From: an uncultured Nocardioides sp.
Lineage (GTDB): Bacteria; Actinomycetota; Actinomycetes; Propionibacteriales; Nocardioidaceae
Direction: 5' to 3'
Assembly (NCBI RefSeq): GCF_947489365.1
Contig: NZ_CANLDB010000002.1
Location: 310,001 to 374,000 of the forward strand
Length of the DNA stretch: 64,000 nucleotides
Shown: in pieces, positions 1 through 10,547 of the stretch
How the letters are laid out: each line of letters starts with the position of its first letter
Position numbering within the stretch: position 1 is the stretch's first letter
Position numbers and translations under genes: made by a program
The notes under the pieces: model-generated
Told to the model about the DNA's origin: nothing
What the model saw: only the letters and a program-made list of their open reading frames with translations
The model's database searches: none

Positions 1-227
1 TCGGCGAGATCGTGACCGCCGTCGACCTCGAGCAGTCCGCGGTGTCCCACCAGCTCCGTCTGCTACGGACGATGGGGCTGGTCGAGTCGGAGCGCCAGGG
101 CCGGCACGTCGTCTACTCGCTGTTCGACGACCACCTGTCGGCGCTCATCGAGCAGGCCGTGCACCACGCCGAGCACCTGCGCGTCGGCATCTCCGACCGC
201 GCACGGGGTGACTCACCCGACAGGTGA
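1..227 (+). CDS. ArsR/SmtB-family transcriptional regulator, C-terminal fragment
   Basis: The gene enters from the left edge, so its N-terminus is missing and no start is assigned. The visible part reads as the recognition helix and wing of an ArsR winged helix: SAVSHQLRLLR is the recognition helix and GRHVVYSLFDDHL is the beta wing, followed by a C-terminal helix containing several histidines (HHAEH). ArsR proteins are dimeric repressors that often sense metals; the histidine cluster would suit a metal site, but the effector cannot be told from a fragment. It ends about 30 bp before an amino acid ABC transporter, which is probably unrelated functionally. Confidence 0.85.
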   Translation, partial: GEIVTAVDLEQSAVSHQLRLLRTMGLVESERQGRHVVYSLFDDHLSALIEQAVHHAEHLRVGISDRARGDSPDR

Positions 228-256
228 CGTCCGTCTCGGGTCTAGGGTGCTCCGTC

Positions 257-1060
257 ATGACGTGCTCCCGCCTCCGCCTGCCCGGCGCGGCCCTCGCCGC
301 CACCGTCCTCGTCACCGGTCTCGCCGGCTGCGCGACCGAGACCACGACCACCGAGTCCGGTGTCGAGCTGGTCTCCGACGGCGAGCTGACCGTGTGCACG
401 CACCTGCCGTACAAGCCCTTCGAGTTCGAGCAGGGCGGCGAGGTCGTCGGCTTCGACATCGCGATGATGGACCTCGTCGCCGAGACCCAGGACCTCGAGA
501 CGACGATCGTCAACACCGGGTTCGAGGGCATCCAGTCCGGTCAGTCCCTCAACAACGGCGACTGCGACGTCGCGGCGGCCGGCATGACCATCACCGACGA
601 GCGCGCCCGCGTCCTCGACTTCTCCGACCCGTACTTCGACGCCACCCAGGCGCTCATGGTGCCCGCGGACTCCGACGCCACCTCGCTGGAGGACCTGTCC
701 GGCGGCGTGCTCGCCGTCCAGCAGGGCACGACCGGGGAGATCTACGCCAACGAGAACGCGCCCGACGACGTCGAGCTGCGGGTCTTCGAGGACCTGGGCC
801 TGCTGACCACCGCGGTCGCCACCGGCCAGGTCGACGCCGGCATCAACGACAACGGCGTGCTCTACGACTTCGCCAACACCAACGACGACGTCGAGGTCGT
901 CGCCGAGTTCGACACCGGTGAGCAGTACGGCTTCGCGGTCCGCAAGGACGGCAACCCCGAGCTCCTCGACGCCATCAACACGGTCATCTCCGACTCCCAG
1001 GAGGACGGCACCTACGACGAGGTGTACGCCGAGTGGTTCGGCGACGCCCCCGCCGGCTGA
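257..1060 (+). CDS. Polar amino acid ABC transporter, substrate-binding lipoprotein
   Basis: This 267 aa protein has a lipoprotein signal: a basic N-terminus, a hydrophobic stretch and the lipobox LAGC, with the lipidated Cys near residue 23. The rest reads as a family 3 solute-binding protein (SBP_bac_3) with the typical opening LTVCTHLPYKPFEF and closing YDEVYAEWFG. It would sit on the outer face of the membrane and hand a polar amino acid to the permease encoded next. I start it at the ATG at 257 because an upstream in-frame GTG at 224 only adds residues before the signal peptide. It is first of three genes forming a complete importer; the substrate is not determined. Confidence 0.9.
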   Translation: MTCSRLRLPGAALAATVLVTGLAGCATETTTTESGVELVSDGELTVCTHLPYKPFEFEQGGEVVGFDIAMMDLVAETQDLETTIVNTGFEGIQSGQSLNNGDCDVAAAGMTITDERARVLDFSDPYFDATQALMVPADSDATSLEDLSGGVLAVQQGTTGEIYANENAPDDVELRVFEDLGLLTTAVATGQVDAGINDNGVLYDFANTNDDVEVVAEFDTGEQYGFAVRKDGNPELLDAINTVISDSQEDGTYDEVYAEWFGDAPAG

Positions 1061-1073
1061 CCGGGTCGACGTC

Positions 1074-1868
1074 GTGGCGACGAGCCCGCGCAAGCGCGCC
1101 CAGAGGAACCGCCTGATCCAGTACGCCGTCCTGGCGATCGTCGTCCTGGCGTTCGCCGTCACCGCGGACTGGGCGAAGCTGGGCGAGACCTTCTTCAACC
1201 TCGAGATCGCGGCGGGGATGTTCCCCGACGTGCTCGTGGTCGCGTTGAAGAACACCGTCATCTACACGGCCTGCGCGTTCGCGTTCGGCCTCGTCCTGGG
1301 TCTCGTCCTGGCGCTCATGCGGCTGTCGCCGGTGGCGCCGTACCGGTGGATCGCGACGGGCATCATCGAGTTCTTCCGCGGGGTGCCCGCACTGGTGGTG
1401 TTCATCGCCTTCCAGTACGGGCTCCCGGTCGCCTTCCCCGGCCGCCAGATCCCCGGGGGCACGCTCGGCGTCGTCACCATCGCCCTCGGCCTGGTCGGGG
1501 CGGCGTACATGGCCGAGACCATCCGGGCCGGCATCCAGGCGGTGCCGAAGGGCCAGGCCGAGGCGGCGCGCTCGCTGGGCATGTCGTCGAGCCGGGCCAT
1601 GATCTCCGTGGTCATCCCGCAGGCGTTCCGGATCGTCCTCCCGCCGCTGACCAACGAGCTGATCCTGCTGACGAAGGACTCCTCGCTGGTCTACGTCCTC
1701 GGCCTGTCGCTGGCCACCTACGAGCTGACGTCGTTCGGTCGTCAGGGGCTCAACACCGAGAACAACCTGACCCCGCTGGTCGTGGTCGCGCTCTGCTACC
1801 TGCTGATCACCGTCCCGCTCAGCATCCTGGTGCGCCAGATGGAGCGTCGAGCCGAGAGGGCCCGCTGA
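1074..1868 (+). CDS. Polar amino acid ABC transporter, permease
   Basis: This 264 aa integral membrane protein has a short basic N-terminus ([10 protein letters not shown]) and about five hydrophobic segments. It is a HisM/GlnP-type permease: the EAA loop that contacts the ATPase is visible as [17 protein letters not shown], followed by [14 protein letters not shown]. The reading frame is open further upstream, but the GTG at 1074, 13 bp after the binding-protein stop, fits best. The gene lies between the binding protein and the ATPase and overlaps the latter by one base (TGATG), so the three genes are an operon. It forms the membrane channel of the importer. Confidence 0.92.
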   Translation: MATSPRKRAQRNRLIQYAVLAIVVLAFAVTADWAKLGETFFNLEIAAGMFPDVLVVALKNTVIYTACAFAFGLVLGLVLALMRLSPVAPYRWIATGIIEFFRGVPALVVFIAFQYGLPVAFPGRQIPGGTLGVVTIALGLVGAAYMAETIRAGIQAVPKGQAEAARSLGMSSSRAMISVVIPQAFRIVLPPLTNELILLTKDSSLVYVLGLSLATYELTSFGRQGLNTENNLTPLVVVALCYLLITVPLSILVRQMERRAERAR

Positions 1869-2602
1869 TGAGCACCCCCGCCATCCGCATGGAGGACGTC
1901 CACAAGTACTTCGGCGACAACAAGGTCCTCACGGGCATCGACCTCGAGGTCGCCGAGGGCAAGGTCGTCTGCGTCATCGGGCCCTCGGGCTCCGGCAAGT
2001 CGACCCTGCTGCGGTGCGTGAACCTGCTCGAGCAGCCGACGTCCGGGCGGATCTTCGTCGAGGGCGACGAGATCACCGACCCCGACGCGGACGTCGACGG
2101 GCTCCGCAGCCGCATCGGCATGGTCTTCCAGCAGTTCAACCTCTTCCCCCACCTCGACGTCATGGGCAACCTGACGCTGGCCCAGCGCAAGGTGAAGGGC
2201 CGCAGCACCGAGGAGGCCCGCACGATCGCGCGGAAGAACCTCGAGAAGGTCGGGCTGGCGGAGCGGGAGACGTCGTACCCGGCTCACCTGTCGGGCGGGC
2301 AGCAGCAGCGCATCGCGATCGCGCGGGCGCTGTCGATGGACCCCGACATGATGCTGTTCGACGAGCCCACCTCCGCGCTCGACCCGGAGCTCGTCGGCGA
2401 CGTCCTCGCCGTCATGAAGGACCTCGCGACCGAGGGCATGACGATGATGGTCGTGACCCACGAGATGGGCTTCGCCCGCGAGGTCGGCGACGACCTGGTC
2501 TTCATGGACGGCGGCGTCGTGGTCGAGCGGGGCGACCCGCGGCAGGTCCTCGGCGACCCGCAGCACGAGCGCACGCAGTCGTTCCTGTCGAAGGTGCTCT
2601 AG
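1868..2602 (+). CDS. Polar amino acid ABC transporter, ATP-binding protein
   Basis: This 244 aa ATPase energises the importer encoded by the two preceding genes. Visible motifs, in order, are Walker [10 protein letters not shown], the Q-loop in [10 protein letters not shown], the signature LSGGQQQR, Walker [13 protein letters not shown] and the switch histidine in VVTHEMGF. Length and motifs match GlnQ/HisP proteins. The ATG at 1868 shares a base with the permease stop, implying translational coupling. It ends 7 bp from the convergent RDD gene, and I see no clear terminator between them. Confidence 0.93.
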   Translation: MSTPAIRMEDVHKYFGDNKVLTGIDLEVAEGKVVCVIGPSGSGKSTLLRCVNLLEQPTSGRIFVEGDEITDPDADVDGLRSRIGMVFQQFNLFPHLDVMGNLTLAQRKVKGRSTEEARTIARKNLEKVGLAERETSYPAHLSGGQQQRIAIARALSMDPDMMLFDEPTSALDPELVGDVLAVMKDLATEGMTMMVVTHEMGFAREVGDDLVFMDGGVVVERGDPRQVLGDPQHERTQSFLSKVL

Positions 2603-2609
2603 CGGCTCG

Positions 2610-3113
2610 TCACGTCCGCACCACCACGGTGCCGACGACCAGGTCGTGCAGGGTGCGGCGCTCCTTCTCCACCAGCGCCCAGAGGTGGTCGAGGAGCACC
2701 CAGGCCCCGGCGACCACCCAGGCCGCGCCGGTGCCGTCGAGCGTCAGCGGCAGGGCCACCAGCAGGTGCCGCCCCAGCGCGACACCGACGCCGAGCCGGT
2801 CCCCACCCACGCGCTCGACCCGCAGGCCGAGCAGCATCCGGGCCGGCGTCGCCTGCCGGGTCACCAGGAAGACCACCTCGTAGAGGCTGCCGGCGACGAG
2901 CCACAGCACCAGCTCGTGGTCCGCACCCGCCCAGCCCACCAGCGCGGAGACGAGCCCGGCGACCAGGACGGCGTCGAGCGCGAGCGCGCACCCGCGTCGC
3001 CACGGGCGCGCGAGCTCCGAGTCGTCGTACTGCCGCCGCGCGGGTGCGGAGTCGCGCAGCAGCGTGGCGAAGTCGGGCTCGCCCGCAGCGGGGCCCGGGC
3101 CAGGTGTCGACAC
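2610..3113 (-). CDS. RDD family membrane protein
   Basis: A small integral membrane protein with the RDD layout: a basic segment RPWRRGCALALDAVLVAG leading into the first helix, a second helix, a conserved amphipathic loop (TPARMLLGLRVER), a third helix and a terminal basic stretch (RRTLHDLVVGTVVV). RDD proteins are of mostly unknown function; some are proposed cation antiporters. I prefer the GTG at 3113, which follows an AGAAGG-like ribosome site, giving 167 aa. An upstream ATG at 3167 would add 18 residues but lies inside the MarR operator palindrome. It is convergent with the ABC ATPase gene and divergent from the MarR gene. Confidence 0.75.
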   Translation of the reverse strand: MSTPGPGPAAGEPDFATLLRDSAPARRQYDDSELARPWRRGCALALDAVLVAGLVSALVGWAGADHELVLWLVAGSLYEVVFLVTRQATPARMLLGLRVERVGGDRLGVGVALGRHLLVALPLTLDGTGAAWVVAGAWVLLDHLWALVEKERRTLHDLVVGTVVVRT

Positions 3114-3164
3114 CCCTGCCTTCTTCCCCGGTCGGTCACCGCTCAACCCCCCAAGTGCGGAATG

Positions 3165-3179
3165 CATAAGGTCCTTATG
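3165..3179. promoter_or_regulatory. Palindromic operator for the MarR regulator (putative)
   Basis: CATAAGGTCCTTATG is a near-perfect palindrome (7-bp arms around one base) ending 14 bp before the MarR start codon. MarR proteins typically bind such sites overlapping their own promoter, so autoregulation of the marR-MFS pair is likely. This is inferred from position and symmetry. Confidence 0.6.
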
Positions 3180-3193
3180 TAGTTTGGTCTCTC

Positions 3194-3646
3194 GTGACCG
3201 ACGCTCCGACCCCGCTCGAGGACGCCGCCGAGGACCTGGTGATCCAGGCCGCCCGGCTCGTCCGCGCCGTGCGCCGGCTCGAGGGCGACCTCCCGCCGGC
3301 GGGTCTGCGCACGCTGTCGGTGCTCGACGAGCACGGCCCGATGGCGGTCACCCGCCTGGCCGAGCTCGACCGCACGTCGCAGCCGGCGGCGTCGACCCTC
3401 GTCAAGGGGCTCGTCGCCCGCGGGTGGGTCGCGACCCGGCCGGACCCCGCCGACGGCCGCTCCCGCCTGGTCGACATGACCGCCGAGGGACGCGCCGTCC
3501 TGGCCGACGTACGACGTCGCAACGCCCGCGCCGTGGCCGCACGTCTGGCCGACCACGACGCCGCGGACCTGCACACGGCGGCCCGCCTGCTCCGGGAGGT
3601 CCTCGTCACCGACCTCGCCGACCCCACCCAGGAAGGAACCTCATGA
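3194..3646 (+). CDS. MarR family transcriptional regulator
   Basis: This 150 aa protein is a MarR-type winged helix dimer. An N-terminal dimerisation helix is followed by the DNA-binding core: TRLAELDRTSQPAASTLVKG is the helix-turn-helix and RPDPADGRSRLVDMTAEG is the wing with the conserved D-R-R/S-R pattern. MarR proteins commonly repress efflux pumps and are released by phenolic ligands. The gene overlaps the following MFS transporter by 4 bp (ATGA), so it very probably controls that exporter. The start is GTG, just after a palindromic site at 3165-3179. The inducer is unknown. Confidence 0.92.
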   Translation: MTDAPTPLEDAAEDLVIQAARLVRAVRRLEGDLPPAGLRTLSVLDEHGPMAVTRLAELDRTSQPAASTLVKGLVARGWVATRPDPADGRSRLVDMTAEGRAVLADVRRRNARAVAARLADHDAADLHTAARLLREVLVTDLADPTQEGTS

Positions 3647-4857
3647 GTCTCCGCCAGCCCCGCGCCGTCTGGGCCGTGGCCTTCGCCTGCGTCATCGCCT
3701 TCATGGGCATCGGGCTCGTCGACCCGATCCTCAAGGAGATCGCGGCGAAGCTCGACGCGACGCCGAGCCAGGTGTCGCTGCTGTTCACCGGCTACATGGC
3801 CGTCATGGGCGTCTCGATGCTCGTCACCGGCGTCGTGTCGAGCCGCATCGGCGCCAAGAAGACGCTGCTGACGGGCCTCGTGCTGATCATCGCGTTCGCC
3901 GGCCTGGCCGGCGCCTCGGACTCCGTCGGCGCCGTCATCGGCTTCCGCGCCGGTTGGGGCCTCGGCAACGCGCTCTTCATCGCGACCGCGCTGTCGACCA
4001 TCGTCGCCTCGTCGGCCGGCTCGGTCGCGCAGGCCGTGATCCTCTTCGAGGCCGCCCTGGGCCTCGGCATCGCGACCGGTCCGCTGCTCGGCGGGATCCT
4101 CGGCGAGCAGTCGTGGCGCGGGCCGTTCTTCGGGGTCTCGGTGCTCATGACGATTGCACTGGTCGCCACCGCCGTGCTGCTTCCCGCCACCCCGCCCGAC
4201 GGCCCCAAGACCTCGCTCGCGGACCCCTTCCGCGCCCTGCGCCACCCGGCACTGCTGCTGCTCGCGGTCGTCGCGGTGTTCTACAACCTCGGCTTCTTCA
4301 GCCTGCTGGCCGCCGGCCCGTTCGCGCTGCCGGACTTCGGGATCATGGCCATCGGCTGGGTCTTCTTCGGCTGGGGCCTGCTGCTCGCGTTCACCTCGGT
4401 CGTCGTCGCCCCGTGGCTGCAGCGCCTCGTCGGCACCGTCCCGGCGATGATCGGCTGCCTCGCGCTGTTCTCGGTCGACCTGCTGGCCGTGGCCGCGTTC
4501 TCCGGCAACCAGGGGTTCGTGGTCGCCGGCATCGTGCTGGCGGGCGCGTTCATCGGCATCAACAACACGCTGGTCACCGAGGCCGTCATGGGGGCCGCCC
4601 CGGTGCCGCGCCCGGTCGCGTCGGCGGCGTACTCGTTCGTCCGGTTCTCGGGCGGCGCCGCGGGCCCGTTCGTGGCGCTGAAGCTCGCCGAGAACGTGTC
4701 CGTCGGGGCACCGTTCTGGTTCGGCGGCGCGGCCGTCGCCGTCGGCGCCGTGGTGGCGCTGCTGGGCTCGCGCGTCGTCGTCCGCGCGCTGCGCGAGGCG
4801 CCCGCTGCGCACTCCCCCGCCGAGGCGGACGCCGAGCTCGTGGGCGACCTGGCCTGA
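3643..4857 (+). CDS. MFS transporter (drug efflux type)
   Basis: This 404 aa protein has about 12 hydrophobic segments. The opening VWAVAFACVIAFMGIGLVDP and the loop SSRIGAKKTLL (motif A-like) are typical of 12- or 14-helix drug:H+ antiporters of the major facilitator family. In many actinobacteria this family sits beside a MarR regulator, as here, with a 4-bp ATGA overlap. The substrate cannot be read from sequence; export of a small toxic compound is inferred from family and neighbour. A strong hairpin follows the stop codon. Confidence 0.88.
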   Translation: MSLRQPRAVWAVAFACVIAFMGIGLVDPILKEIAAKLDATPSQVSLLFTGYMAVMGVSMLVTGVVSSRIGAKKTLLTGLVLIIAFAGLAGASDSVGAVIGFRAGWGLGNALFIATALSTIVASSAGSVAQAVILFEAALGLGIATGPLLGGILGEQSWRGPFFGVSVLMTIALVATAVLLPATPPDGPKTSLADPFRALRHPALLLLAVVAVFYNLGFFSLLAAGPFALPDFGIMAIGWVFFGWGLLLAFTSVVVAPWLQRLVGTVPAMIGCLALFSVDLLAVAAFSGNQGFVVAGIVLAGAFIGINNTLVTEAVMGAAPVPRPVASAAYSFVRFSGGAAGPFVALKLAENVSVGAPFWFGGAAVAVGAVVALLGSRVVVRALREAPAAHSPAEADAELVGDLA

Positions 4858-4860
4858 GCC

Positions 4861-4906
4861 GCACGACGACCGATCGGTGTCGCTCAGCGACACCGATCGG
4901 TCGTGC
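4861..4906. terminator. Bidirectional hairpin terminator
   Basis: A long inverted repeat has arms around CGATCGGTGTCG and CGACACCGATCG with a 5-base loop. It lies between two convergent genes (MFS exporter on plus, hpd on minus), with no long T-run. Its position suits a shared transcription stop. Confidence 0.75.
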
Positions 4907-4915
4907 GGGAGCTCC

Positions 4916-6680
<1,765 letters not shown>

Positions 6681-6684
<4 letters not shown>

Positions 6685-7532
6685 GCGCCCGGCGTCGCCA
6701 GCACCGCCGCGGCGGCCGCGTGGCCCCGCTCGGCGGCGACGGTGACCGTTTCGCCGTCGAGGTGGGCCGCGAGGAACCCGGCGGCGAACGCGTCGCCCGC
6801 CCCGGTCAGGTCCCGGACGTCGGCGACCGGCGGCACCGGCACCTCGACGGGCGGCTCGCCCGGCGCGTCGACCACCGTCGCCCGGGCACCGTGCTTGAGC
6901 ACCAGGGCGGTCCCGGGCAACCGGGACCGTGAGGCGCCGCGCAGGTCGAGCGCCCTCGCCTCGTCGGCGTTGGCGAACAGCAGGTCCGGGGCGACGTCGG
7001 TGAGCAGGTCCAGCATCGGCCCCACGCCCAGGGAGGTGACGACCCCGAGCGAGGACGCGTCGACCGAGGTGGAGCCGCCGGCCGCCCGGACGCGCAGCAG
7101 GGCGTCGTGGGCCGCGGCCGCGGTCGGTCCGCCGTCGAACGAGTACGCCGGCACGTGCAGGTGCCGGACCCCCTCGAGCCAGTTGCCCGGCACGGACCCC
7201 AGCAGCCGGGAGGCCCCGCGCTCGGGGAACATCGTGCGCTCGCCGGACTCGTCCACGACCACCACGACCGTGCCGGTCTCCCCCGCGCGGGCCACCCGCA
7301 CGTCGACGTCCGAGCGCTCCAGGGCGGCCACCAGCGCGTCGCCGGCGGCGTCGTCGCCGACGCACCCGAGGAAGCGGGTGGGCACCCGCGCCGCCGCGGT
7401 CGCGGCGACGTTGGCGGCGCTGCCGCCCCGCGAGCGGAACACGCGCGACGGCGAGTCGGCCCCGATCACGAGTGGCCCGTCGAGCCACACCACGACGTCC
7501 TCGACGAGGTCGCCGAGCACTGCGAGCACCAT
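6681..7532 (-). CDS. psuK: PfkB-family kinase, probable pseudouridine kinase
   Basis: This 283 aa ribokinase-fold kinase shows the PfkB N-terminal signature region (SRGGSAANVAATAAARV) and the C-terminal anion-hole and catalytic motif DLTGAGDAFAAGF, in which the Asp is the base. PfkB kinases act on many sugars and nucleosides, so the motif alone does not fix the substrate. It follows psuG by 11 bp on the same strand, and psuG-psuK pairs phosphorylate pseudouridine and then cleave it to uracil and ribose 5-phosphate. Pseudouridine kinase is therefore the best call; another ribose or carbohydrate kinase is possible. Confidence 0.8.
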
Positions 7533-7543
7533 GGCGCGTCCGC

Positions 7544-8461
7544 TCAGCCGTCGGCAAGCGCGCGGGCGACCTCGCCGGCGAGGGCCACGTTGCCGCGGTA
7601 GACCGCGACGTTGACCTCGAGGCTGCGCCCGCCGGTCTCGCGCTGGACGAAGTCGAGCAGGTACGGCGTCGCCGCGTTGCCGCGCGCGCCGTCGGCCTCG
7701 GCGGCGGCGAGCGCCCGCGCCAGGACGGCGTCGTGCTCCTCGGGCGGCAGCTGGGCGTCGGCGGCGACCGGGTTCGCGACCAGCACCGCCTGCGCGAGCC
7801 CGAGGTCGTCGCGGGCCCGCAGCACCGACGCGACCTGCTGCGGCGACTGGACGGCGTACGCGATCTCGTGGCCGGAGTCGGCGACGTAGAAGCCCGGGTA
7901 GCGGGTGGTCCGGTAGCCCACGACGGGCAGGTTGAGCGTCTCGAACCGCTCGAGCGTGGCCGGGATGTCGAGGATCGACTTCACGCCCGCGCTGATCAGC
8001 GCGATCGGCGTGGTGGCCAGGGTCGGCAGGTCGGCGGACTCGTCGAAGCTCTCCGAGGCGCCGCGGTGCACGCCGCCCAGCCCGCCGGTGGCGAAGACCC
8101 GGACGCCCGCCGCGTGGGCCAGGTACGCCGTCGCCGCGACCGTCGTCCCGCCGTGGCGGCCGAGCGCCATCAGCACCGGCAGGTCCCGGACGCTGGCCTT
8201 GTCGATGCCGTCGGTCGCGGCCAGGTCGGCGATCTGCTCGGCGCTCATCCCGACGGTCGGGACGCCGTCGACGACGCCGATCGTGGCCGGGACGACGCCG
8301 GCGGCGCGCAGCGACTCCTCCGCCTCCAGGGCGACCTCGACGTTGCGCGGGCGGGGCAGGCCGTGGGTGAAGATCGTCGACTCGAGCGCGACGACGGGTG
8401 TGCCGCCGGCGACGGCGTGGGCGACGTGGGGGGCGACGTGGACGGCGGTCAGGTCGGGCAC
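7544..8461 (-). CDS. psuG: Pseudouridine-5'-phosphate glycosidase
   Basis: This 305 aa enzyme matches PsuG along its length: VVALESTIFTHGLPRPRN near the start, GVPTVGMSAEQI, the central FATGGLGGVHRG (Mn2+/phosphate-binding region) with the catalytic Lys of IGVKSILDIP represented by SAGVKSILDIPATLE, and the C-terminal GNAATPYLL. It reversibly cleaves the C-glycosidic bond of pseudouridine 5'-phosphate into uracil and ribose 5-phosphate, salvaging modified RNA nucleosides in the cytoplasm. It is the first gene of the psuG-psuK pair. Confidence 0.95.
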   Translation of the reverse strand: MPDLTAVHVAPHVAHAVAGGTPVVALESTIFTHGLPRPRNVEVALEAEESLRAAGVVPATIGVVDGVPTVGMSAEQIADLAATDGIDKASVRDLPVLMALGRHGGTTVAATAYLAHAAGVRVFATGGLGGVHRGASESFDESADLPTLATTPIALISAGVKSILDIPATLERFETLNLPVVGYRTTRYPGFYVADSGHEIAYAVQSPQQVASVLRARDDLGLAQAVLVANPVAADAQLPPEEHDAVLARALAAAEADGARGNAATPYLLDFVQRETGGRSLEVNVAVYRGNVALAGEVARALADG

Positions 8462-8474
8462 GGCCAGAGGCTAC

Positions 8475-10547
8475 TCAGGCCCGCGAGCGGGCCAGCAGCC
8501 AGATGAAGTACGGCGCCCCGATGACCGCCACCACGAGCCCGGCCGGCACCTGCGCGGGCGCGATGGCGGTCCGGCCGATCGTGTCGGCGACGCTCAGCAG
8601 CAGCACCCCGAGCCCGGTGGCCAGGGGGACGACGCGGAGGTGGCGGGCGCCCACCAGGGCCCGGGCGGCGTGGGGGGCGACGAGCCCGACGAAGGCGACC
8701 ACGCCCGCCGCACTGACGGCCACCGCGGTGAGCAGCGCCGCCAGCGTCAGCAGCCCGAGGCGCAGCGCCTCCAGGGGGACGCCCACCAGGCGGGGGGTGT
8801 CCTCGTCGAGGGCCAGCAGGTCGAGCCGGCTGTGCAGGGCCCACACGACCGGCAGGCCGACGCCCAGTACGACCATCACCGGCAGGATCTGCTCCCAGCT
8901 CCGGTCGTACGTCGACCCGGCGAGCCAGGTGAAGATCCGCGGGGTGTCGAAGGGGTTCGACCGCACGAGCAGGAACGTCGTGATCGCCGTCGCGCCGGCG
9001 GAGACGCCGACGCCGACCAGGACGAGCCGGTCGGAGTCGAGCCCGCCCCGCCAGGAGGCGAGGTAGACGACGAGGAAGGCGACCATCGCGCCCGCGAGCG
9101 CACCACCCGCCAGCAGCGCGGTCGACGCGGTGGTGACGGTGGTGACGACGACGACCGCCCCCACCCCGGCGCCACCGGTGATGCCGATGATCCCGGGCTC
9201 CGCGAGCGGGTTGCGGCAGACGGCCTGCACGACGGTGCCGGCCAGCGCGAGCGCTCCCCCGGCGAGGACCGCCGCGGCCACCCGGGGCAGGCGCTCGTCG
9301 AGCGCGAACGCCACCGACGGGACGGCCTCACCCGCGAGGTAGTTCGCGACGTCGCCGGTGAGCAGCATCGTGTAGCCCGACAGCACCCCGGCGAGCACCG
9401 CGCCCGCCGCGAGGACCCACACGAGCGCCAGCGCGAGCATCGTACGACGGCGGGTGGCCACCCTGCCGCCCGCGCCGGGCGGCGTGCGGGTCGGCCCGGC
9501 GTCCGGTGCGCGCCGGGCCAGCAGCACGAGGACGACCGCCCCCAGCAGCGTCGTGGTCACGCCGGTGGGGATGCGCAGGGACGCCTCGGGGCCGATGGCC
9601 GCCCGGAGGACGGCGTCGGCGCCGAGCACGATGAGCGCCCCGACCATCCCGGCGAGCGGCAGCTGCACGAGGTGGCGGGCGACCGCGGGCACCCGCGCCG
9701 CCACGAGCCGGACGAGCGCGGGCGCGCACAGCCCGACGAACCCGACCGGTCCGGCCAGCGTGACCGCCACGGAGGCGAGCAGGACGGCGAGGACGACCCC
9801 CAGCACCCGGGTCGCGACGACGGGCACCCCGAGCGAGCGGGCGGCGTCGTCCCCGGCGGCGAGGAGGTCGAGGCGGCGCGTGAGCAGCAGCGCCACCACG
9901 ACCGCGGGGACCAGCAGCGGGGCCACCGCGACGACGGCGTCGAGCCCGCGCTGCGAGAGCGTCCCGCTGCCCCACGCGAAGAGGCCGGTGGTCTCCTCCT
10001 CGAACAGGATCAGCAGCGTCGAGGTCAGCGCGAACAGCGCCAGGGAGACCGCGGAGCCGGCGAGGACGAGCCGGGTGGTCGAACTGCCGCCCGCCCCCGA
10101 CATCACCAGCACGAGCCCGGCGGCGAGCATCCCGCCGCCGAACGCCACCGCGCTGGAGCCCAGCACCGGCAGGGTGAAGCCGGTGACCGCGGCGAGGACG
10201 ACGGCCAGGTAGGCGCCGGCGTTGACCGCGAGGGTGTCGGGCGAGGCCAGCGCGTTGCGCGAGAGCGACTGGAACAAGGCGCCGGAGACGCCGAGCGCGA
10301 ACCCGATCGCCAGTCCCGCGAGGGTGCGCGGGACCCGCGACCCCAGGAGGAGGTCGACCGCGGCGTCGTCGAGCCGCAGCAGGTCCCCGGCGCCGACCCC
10401 CGAGGTGCCCTGGGTCAGGTGCCAGGCGGCGACGACGACGAGCAGCGCGGTCGCGCCGAGCAGCGCCGCCGCCGCGCCCAGCCGCCGGGGCGGGGCCCCG
10501 GTGGCCGGACCGGCGACGGCGACGTCCTCCGCGACGCGGGCGGTCAC
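8475..10547 (-). CDS. Fused FecCD-type iron-siderophore ABC permease (two permease domains)
   Basis: This 690 aa membrane protein contains two complete FecCD permease repeats in one chain, as in E. coli FhuB. Repeat 1 runs from about residue 20 to 340 (RVPRTLAGLAIGFALGVSGA, then GPVGFVGLCAPALVRL). Repeat 2 runs from about 365 to 690 (RLPRVAAAVLAGGALALAG, then GVVAFVGLVAPHAAR). Each repeat has about ten helices and the coupling loop that contacts the ATPase. I start at the GTG at 10547, which overlaps the binding-protein stop (GTGA). It is the third gene of an uptake operon under an iron box. Confidence 0.92.
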   Translation of the reverse strand: MTARVAEDVAVAGPATGAPPRRLGAAAALLGATALLVVVAAWHLTQGTSGVGAGDLLRLDDAAVDLLLGSRVPRTLAGLAIGFALGVSGALFQSLSRNALASPDTLAVNAGAYLAVVLAAVTGFTLPVLGSSAVAFGGGMLAAGLVLVMSGAGGSSTTRLVLAGSAVSLALFALTSTLLILFEEETTGLFAWGSGTLSQRGLDAVVAVAPLLVPAVVVALLLTRRLDLLAAGDDAARSLGVPVVATRVLGVVLAVLLASVAVTLAGPVGFVGLCAPALVRLVAARVPAVARHLVQLPLAGMVGALIVLGADAVLRAAIGPEASLRIPTGVTTTLLGAVVLVLLARRAPDAGPTRTPPGAGGRVATRRRTMLALALVWVLAAGAVLAGVLSGYTMLLTGDVANYLAGEAVPSVAFALDERLPRVAAAVLAGGALALAGTVVQAVCRNPLAEPGIIGITGGAGVGAVVVVTTVTTASTALLAGGALAGAMVAFLVVYLASWRGGLDSDRLVLVGVGVSAGATAITTFLLVRSNPFDTPRIFTWLAGSTYDRSWEQILPVMVVLGVGLPVVWALHSRLDLLALDEDTPRLVGVPLEALRLGLLTLAALLTAVAVSAAGVVAFVGLVAPHAARALVGARHLRVVPLATGLGVLLLSVADTIGRTAIAPAQVPAGLVVAVIGAPYFIWLLARSRA